From Chondrosia reniformis (Eukaryota; Porifera; Demospongiae; Chondrillida; Chondrillidae), in NCBI GenBank assembly GCA_947172415.1, contig OX359198.1, forward strand, positions 4,495,401 to 4,559,400: a stretch of DNA of 64,000 bases. Direction: 5' to 3'. Shown here one piece after another: positions 60,101-64,000 of the stretch. Each line of letters begins with the position of its first letter. Position 1 is the first letter of the stretch. The position numbers were made by a program, and so were the translations under genes. The notes beneath the pieces were generated by a model. That model was not told the DNA's origin. It worked only from the letters and a program-made list of their open reading frames with translations, and did no database searches.

Positions 60101-63100
60101 GATTTGAAGCTGCAAACTGTGTATACGTAAGTGAAAATTCAAGTTGACTGTATGTTATGGAGACATTGATCATTAATTATATACCAAACTGGTTATATAT
60201 TTTTTCCACATTTTCGCCAGAAGATGTAAAATTTAATGAACATTGGACATTTTATTCCTATATAGATCATGCACCTTGCACATATTGCCAAAAAATGTCT
60301 ACTCTAGAATTGTTCTCTTGGATGGAGCTAGCCTATAGCCTCACGCTAAAGGAGGACCAAGAGCTAGAGAGATGATGTCAAAGCTGACTTAGGAGTTTGA
60401 CATTAAAGTGCCACAGAGTCAATGCCATTGGCTTAAAGCAAGCTAGGGTGTCAAGAGAGAGATGTATGGTGTGCATGTTTTATGATCACCTTTGTATGTG
60501 TCAGCCTTGGAGGAGAGAAGGACTATATATATACATGTACTATAATATTTAACATATATGATTTCAGAGTCATGGCAGACTTTAATCACAAGTGTATATA
60601 GACCAGACCACCACTGAGGTCTAGAAACTAAGAGTTGCTATCTAAAATGTGTTTCTCGTTTTTTTGGGGGATTTGCAAGACCTCATAGCAGAGCAAGAAA
60701 GAAGAAGTAAGCAGTATATATATATATAGGTCCAAGTGACTATCAAGTACTAGCTACACATGCAGTGCAAGTTACAAATTTAAAGAGATCCAAGTGACCC
60801 ATAGGATAATCAGTATTTTAAACAGTACAAGACTTTAGTCACACTGTTGCAGGCTTTGAAATCCTCAACTACTGCATAGAGAGTAGTAGTTGATACAGAT
60901 CATCCAAGGTAGAACACATGGCCTACCAATTACCTTTTCACACCTTAGTATAGACTGAAGATGATGCATCTGCATGCCATGTATCAACAAAGGTTCCAGT
61001 CTTAAAGGGGTCTAAGCTAATAACCACAGCAGATTTGATTTGCCTTGTGAGGGAGCTAAGAATACCGATGGTTGGTTGCATGCATTCGCATAATCAACAG
61101 GGTTAGAGACCATTTTGTAACTTGCACACAAGGGACATCATTTGAAAGGGTTTGGCCTTTTATGACATTCAAAAATGAAGTTAAAAGTATAGGGATGGCA
61201 CTATAACAGTGATTGGCGCATCTATATCATGTGTTCTACCTTGCAATTGGATGATCTGTATCAACTACTTCTCTCTATAGTTGAGAATTTCAAAGCCTGC
61301 AACAGTGTGACTAAAGTCTTGTACTGTATAAAATACTGATTATACTATGGTTCACTTGGATCTCTTTAATTAAATTTGTAACTTGCACTGCTAGTACTTG
61401 ATTTGTAATTTTAATATTTTAAGTATTTGCTAGTAACTTTCACTGGGTAGTGTACTTTAGTGTAATTAGCCAGAAAAATACTTAGACATTCACTATGAGC
61501 AATTTGGTCATGATATTCTACTGTACATGTATGTACACATGGAAAACGTACACACATGGATAAGAATTAAGCCTTGTTGAACATCAATAACATAAATTTA
61601 CTAATTCTGGACGTTTCAACCTGGAGGTATTCATCAGTAATACAGGAATGAGAATATCAAGTAGGAAATTAGTAAATTCATGTTGCTGATGCTCAACAAG
61701 GACATATTCTCATAATGATTGCAACAAACACTCCTTATTCCTACACATGGACACGTAAAAATATGAACAATATATATACGTACATATATGTACCTCATAT
61801 TCATCTTTGGGATGGTATATAAATCCTTTGACTTTTGAACATATAGAAACACAGTTTGGTTTGGTTTTTTGGTCAAACGTTGTGACACTGGGTGTCTTCC
61901 TCAGTGACTGCAGGAAGAGAAAGACAGGAAGTATGAATATTAAATCGCCTCCAGGCTTGGTGTAGCACAACACCTTCATCTAATCTATACATCCATCCTT
62001 ACCTGGATCCTGATGGCTTCTTTGATCCTTCTCCTTTGCCAGTGAATTTTCCTGCCTCTTAGGAGTATTCAAAATTAGTTTTGAAGGACGAAGTTCTTCT
62101 TGCTTGTAAGCAAGCTTGTTACACTTTTAGCTTCAAATTCTCTCCATAATCTTGGCCTTGTCCAAAGCAATTGAGTGGCCAGTCAGTCTTGAGGTAGTAA
62201 ACAGCTATGCCAAACCAAACCAAACTGCATTTCTAAACGCTCAAAAGTCGAAGGATGTACCATCCCAAAGAAAAGTTACACAGTTAGAAGGAATTTAAAA
62301 ATAGATGTATAGATGAAGATAGTCACTATATTATAGCAAATACTGAATTCAAAATTACAGACCTTTAATGTGAGGTTTTTAAGCTCTTCTACTCCATAAG
62401 TAGCCATTTTAAGACTGTTGCCAGTAACTAAAACCATTTTTTCACTTTTCTTACTCTGTAAATAGCAACAAGGTACATTGTTAGTTAATGAATTATTAAA
62501 ACTATATTAAATTATAGGTCTGCAAAAACTTTTTATATAATATACTTAACATATTATATTATACCAAAAATTATACTATAGAGCTGAATTGAAGTATAGA
62601 TGAATTAAACACAAATTACACAGCATATATGTATAAAGTCATGCGTTATATAGAAACACGCTTCTGTCAAGTTCTATAGTATTATTATCAAGTTAAATAA
62701 AAACATTCAAAAATGAAGTTAAAAGTAGGGATGGCACTATATAACGGTGATTGGTGCATCTATAAAAAGTAACGATACAAGACCACTTCTATGTTTGGGC
62801 GCATCATGGATAGTAGAAGTAGGGATTGATGCTCTCGATTATATAGTCTATTCTGCTACTTTATTTCGAGTTTTCGCCGAGAAAACTTTCAAAACAAATG
62901 TTAACAAGAAAAAGGGGCAATACAAGTTAAATAAAAACATTCAAAAATGAAGTTAAAAGTGGCATAGTGAAACTTATTTAACTATACACATCACTTCTAT
63001 GTTTGGGCGCATCAATCCCTACTTCTGGTATATATCCATGATGCGCCCAAACATAGAAGTGATGTGTATGGTTATAAGTTTCAGTATAATGCCATACCAT

Positions 63101-63215
63101 ATGATCACTGTCTTGTTTCGTAACTTTTTCTAGATGTGCCAATCACTGTTATAGTGCCATTCCTACTTTAAACTTCATTTTTGAATGTTTTCATTTTACT
63201 TTATATCTATATCTA

Positions 63216-63249
<34 letters not shown>

Positions 63250-63383
63250 CATATGATATCAAACCTCAAAGTCAAATTTGCAGTTAGTCAATTTTACAAT
63301 CTGCCTGGAAGTAATTCCTCTGATGTCATAAAGAAGTAAACCAGTGATGACGGGAGGCAGAGGAAATTCTATTGTGGTCATTC
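57157..63383 (-). CDS. KHx-5: KH-family gene, open in all visible exons
   Basis: Exons 5' to 3': 63265-63383 (KH first half, FPLPPVITGLLLYDIRGITS; the GxxG loop is lost), 62363-62455 (KH second half, KMVLVTGNSLKMATYGVEEL), 59952-60116 (VSLLTQLHDRQAIQLIPF), 59643-59788 (GSHITKCKDYVEHIKAS), 58513-58953 (RFGWILWHLRL ... LLTIQILLLDMPIKDGAYPV ... RFEG), 58338-58445 (ILDMRIALFYSSLDYPEDF), 57690-57924 (LRHDKFAVMYVSRRHRVVYQ, DGRPYFITLIDSEEG) and 57157-57351 (LQNPQWLLDFAYM, PPEGFQMKPKIPTVES, stop). Phases run 0,0,0,2,2,2,0 without a stop, giving about 500 residues. The exon at 58513-58953 is continuous where KHx-1 and KHx-4 have an intron. More 5' exons probably lie beyond the right edge. Divergent from KHx-2 and KHx-4 except in the last 30 residues. 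Confidence 0.8.
58960..59640. other. KHx-5 intron without recognised elements
   Basis: AT-rich at the left, with pyrimidine-rich tracts near 59180-59260; no exon or named repeat seen. Confidence 0.45.
60735..61445. mobile_element. R3 element with an inverted second arm (large palindrome)
   Basis: 60740-60960 (gcaagttacaaatttaaaga, gtacaagactttagtcacac, ggctttgaaatcctcaacta) is repeated inverted at 61230-61440 (tagttgagaatttcaaagcc, gtgtgactaaagtcttgtac, aaatttgtaacttgcac). About 270 bp separate the arms. It lies in the KHx-5 intron between exons 59952-60116 and 62363-62455. Confidence 0.8.
61438..61770. repeat. Block duplicated from, or with, 47740-48065
   Basis: cattcactatgagcaattt, gtacatgtatgtacacatgg, gttgaacatcaataacataa, gacgtttcaacctggaggta and ggaatgagaatatcaagtag occur in the same order in both places, each time next to an R3 arm. 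Confidence 0.8.
61845..62295. mobile_element. Foldback family F1, long interrupted copy
   Basis: tggtcaaacgttgtgacact with gggtgtcttcctcagtgact at the left; ctgcatttctaaacgctcaa, aagtcgaaggatgtaccatc at the right. The interior includes unrelated-looking sequence. Confidence 0.6.
62690..63195. mobile_element. MITE family M1, rearranged copy
   Basis: Contains aacattcaaaaatgaagtta twice (62703 and 62937), the hairpin tcacttctatgtttgggcgc / gcgcccaaacatagaagtga, and gagttttcgccgagaaaact. It ends in a (TA)n tract. Confidence 0.7.
63195..63246. repeat. (TATC)n/(TA)n microsatellite
   Basis: tatctatatctatctatata followed by a pure TA run up to the KHx-5 KH exon. Confidence 0.9.
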
Positions 63384-63636
63384 CTATATATGGAATACAG
63401 ACTGAACTCAATTAGTATGAAAATAAATGCAAGTTTTGTGAACCATGTGATAGATAGAGGTATATATCATGACTGCATGTATCCATATTCAATGTGGATA
63501 TATACGTATATCATCCAATAACACCTCAAATTAAACAATTAGCGCTTTTTTAATTGTTAACGTGTTTCGATGCTCTATATATGGTTAACCAGAAATAGGC
63601 TCATTTCCTAAAGTCATATTTTCAAGTGATCCAACA

Positions 63637-63872
63637 CTGTCAATCTTGCATTCTCCATGCAACTTTGCAGACCATGACTGTCTTCCCTCTCTCAGAGTTT
63701 TCACCTTTGCATTTCTTTCAATAAGTGAATTAATAAATTCTATTTATCTCATCAATATATACGTATATGCCCATCTGAATCTTCACTGTTTCTGTTGTAC
63801 CACCTTTGTCAATCTTCTCTGCATGGTCCACCATTGGTTTGATCACTGTCTTCAACACTGATCAACTATAGG
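63637..63872 (-). CDS. Two candidate exons at the right edge, unknown gene
   Basis: On the minus strand, about 63770-63870 reads KTVIKPMVDHAEKIDKGGTT then ETVKIQMG, and about 63637-63730 reads RNAKVKTLREGRQSWSAKLH then GECKIDSVGSL. Charged, low-repeat sequence with plausible flanking AG/GT suggests coding. They may be upstream exons of KHx-5 or the end of another gene beyond 64000. No family recognised. Confidence 0.3.
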
Positions 63873-64000
63873 CTTCTCTCAATTCCAGCTCCTATATACA
63901 CATGCATATGCATGGTCTGTTGGCTTCTCATGCTAGCTTCATTTCTTTCACTTATAACCTACGTTATTTTATCATATTGGCACACCATACTTGCGTACGT

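Overview
This is a AT-rich metazoan nuclear window: genes are split into short exons by mostly short GT-AG introns, and the intergenic space is packed with small inverted-repeat elements. The mix of gene families (GABA-B-type receptor, DRAM/Frag1, NDUFA13, PCNA), the repeat style and a transposase-derived peptide beginning MALLRYL with KDGLPDPKG suggest a demosponge such as Amphimedon queenslandica. That species call is inference from memory of such genomes; no search was run.

The backbone of the window is a minus-strand tandem array of one gene family, called KHx here. Five members or remnants can be traced: KHx-1 (0.8-15.6 kb), KHx-2 (5' half 36.2-41.8 kb, 3' half 24.1-26.0 kb), KHx-3 (fragment at 45.4-46.0 kb), KHx-4 (48.5-56.3 kb) and KHx-5 (57.2-63.4 kb, 5' end probably beyond the window). 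The shared order is a short start exon, one or two KH (RNA-binding) domains each split over two exons, an exon with an LT.L.DRQ-like motif, a helical exon, an exon with FGKVLWDLPNPGRN-like sequence, a long beta-rich exon, and a conserved C-terminal cassette (LDIRI..., RRKKTVYQYNYEGRPYLLT..., NPQWLIDFA... PPEGFQMKPKIPTVES). I do not recognise the C-terminal part. KHx-1 and KHx-5 keep reading frame and splice phase across all visible exons. The 3' half of KHx-2 carries nonsense and frameshift lesions, and KHx-4 has a broken first KH exon.

Other genes sit inside or between the KHx members. A 5'-truncated GABA-B-like receptor with a stop codon at a conserved Trp lies in a KHx-1 intron (1.2-4.2 kb). 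An apparently intact DRAM-like membrane protein gene is on the plus strand (27.2-31.4 kb), converging on an NDUFA13 (GRIM-19) copy with disturbed frame (31.7-32.2 kb). There is one exon resembling neuropathy target esterase (33.1 kb). A 5'-truncated PCNA copy with an in-frame stop lies at 42.9-45.1 kb.

Mobile and repetitive DNA fills most of the rest: two decayed reverse-transcriptase elements (6.6-9.1 and 38.6-40.9 kb), a pogo/Tigger transposon with TIRs and TA target sites (49.6-51.2 kb), several Tigger-like non-autonomous elements, at least four recurring MITE or foldback families, a 20-copy 156-bp satellite with higher-order structure (20.6-23.7 kb), a 27-bp minisatellite (40.9-41.1 kb) and a 26-nt G run (56.0 kb). 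No tRNA array, rRNA, CRISPR or prokaryotic operon was seen. Exon edges come from reading-frame continuity, GT/AG sites and comparison between paralogues, and should be treated as models.
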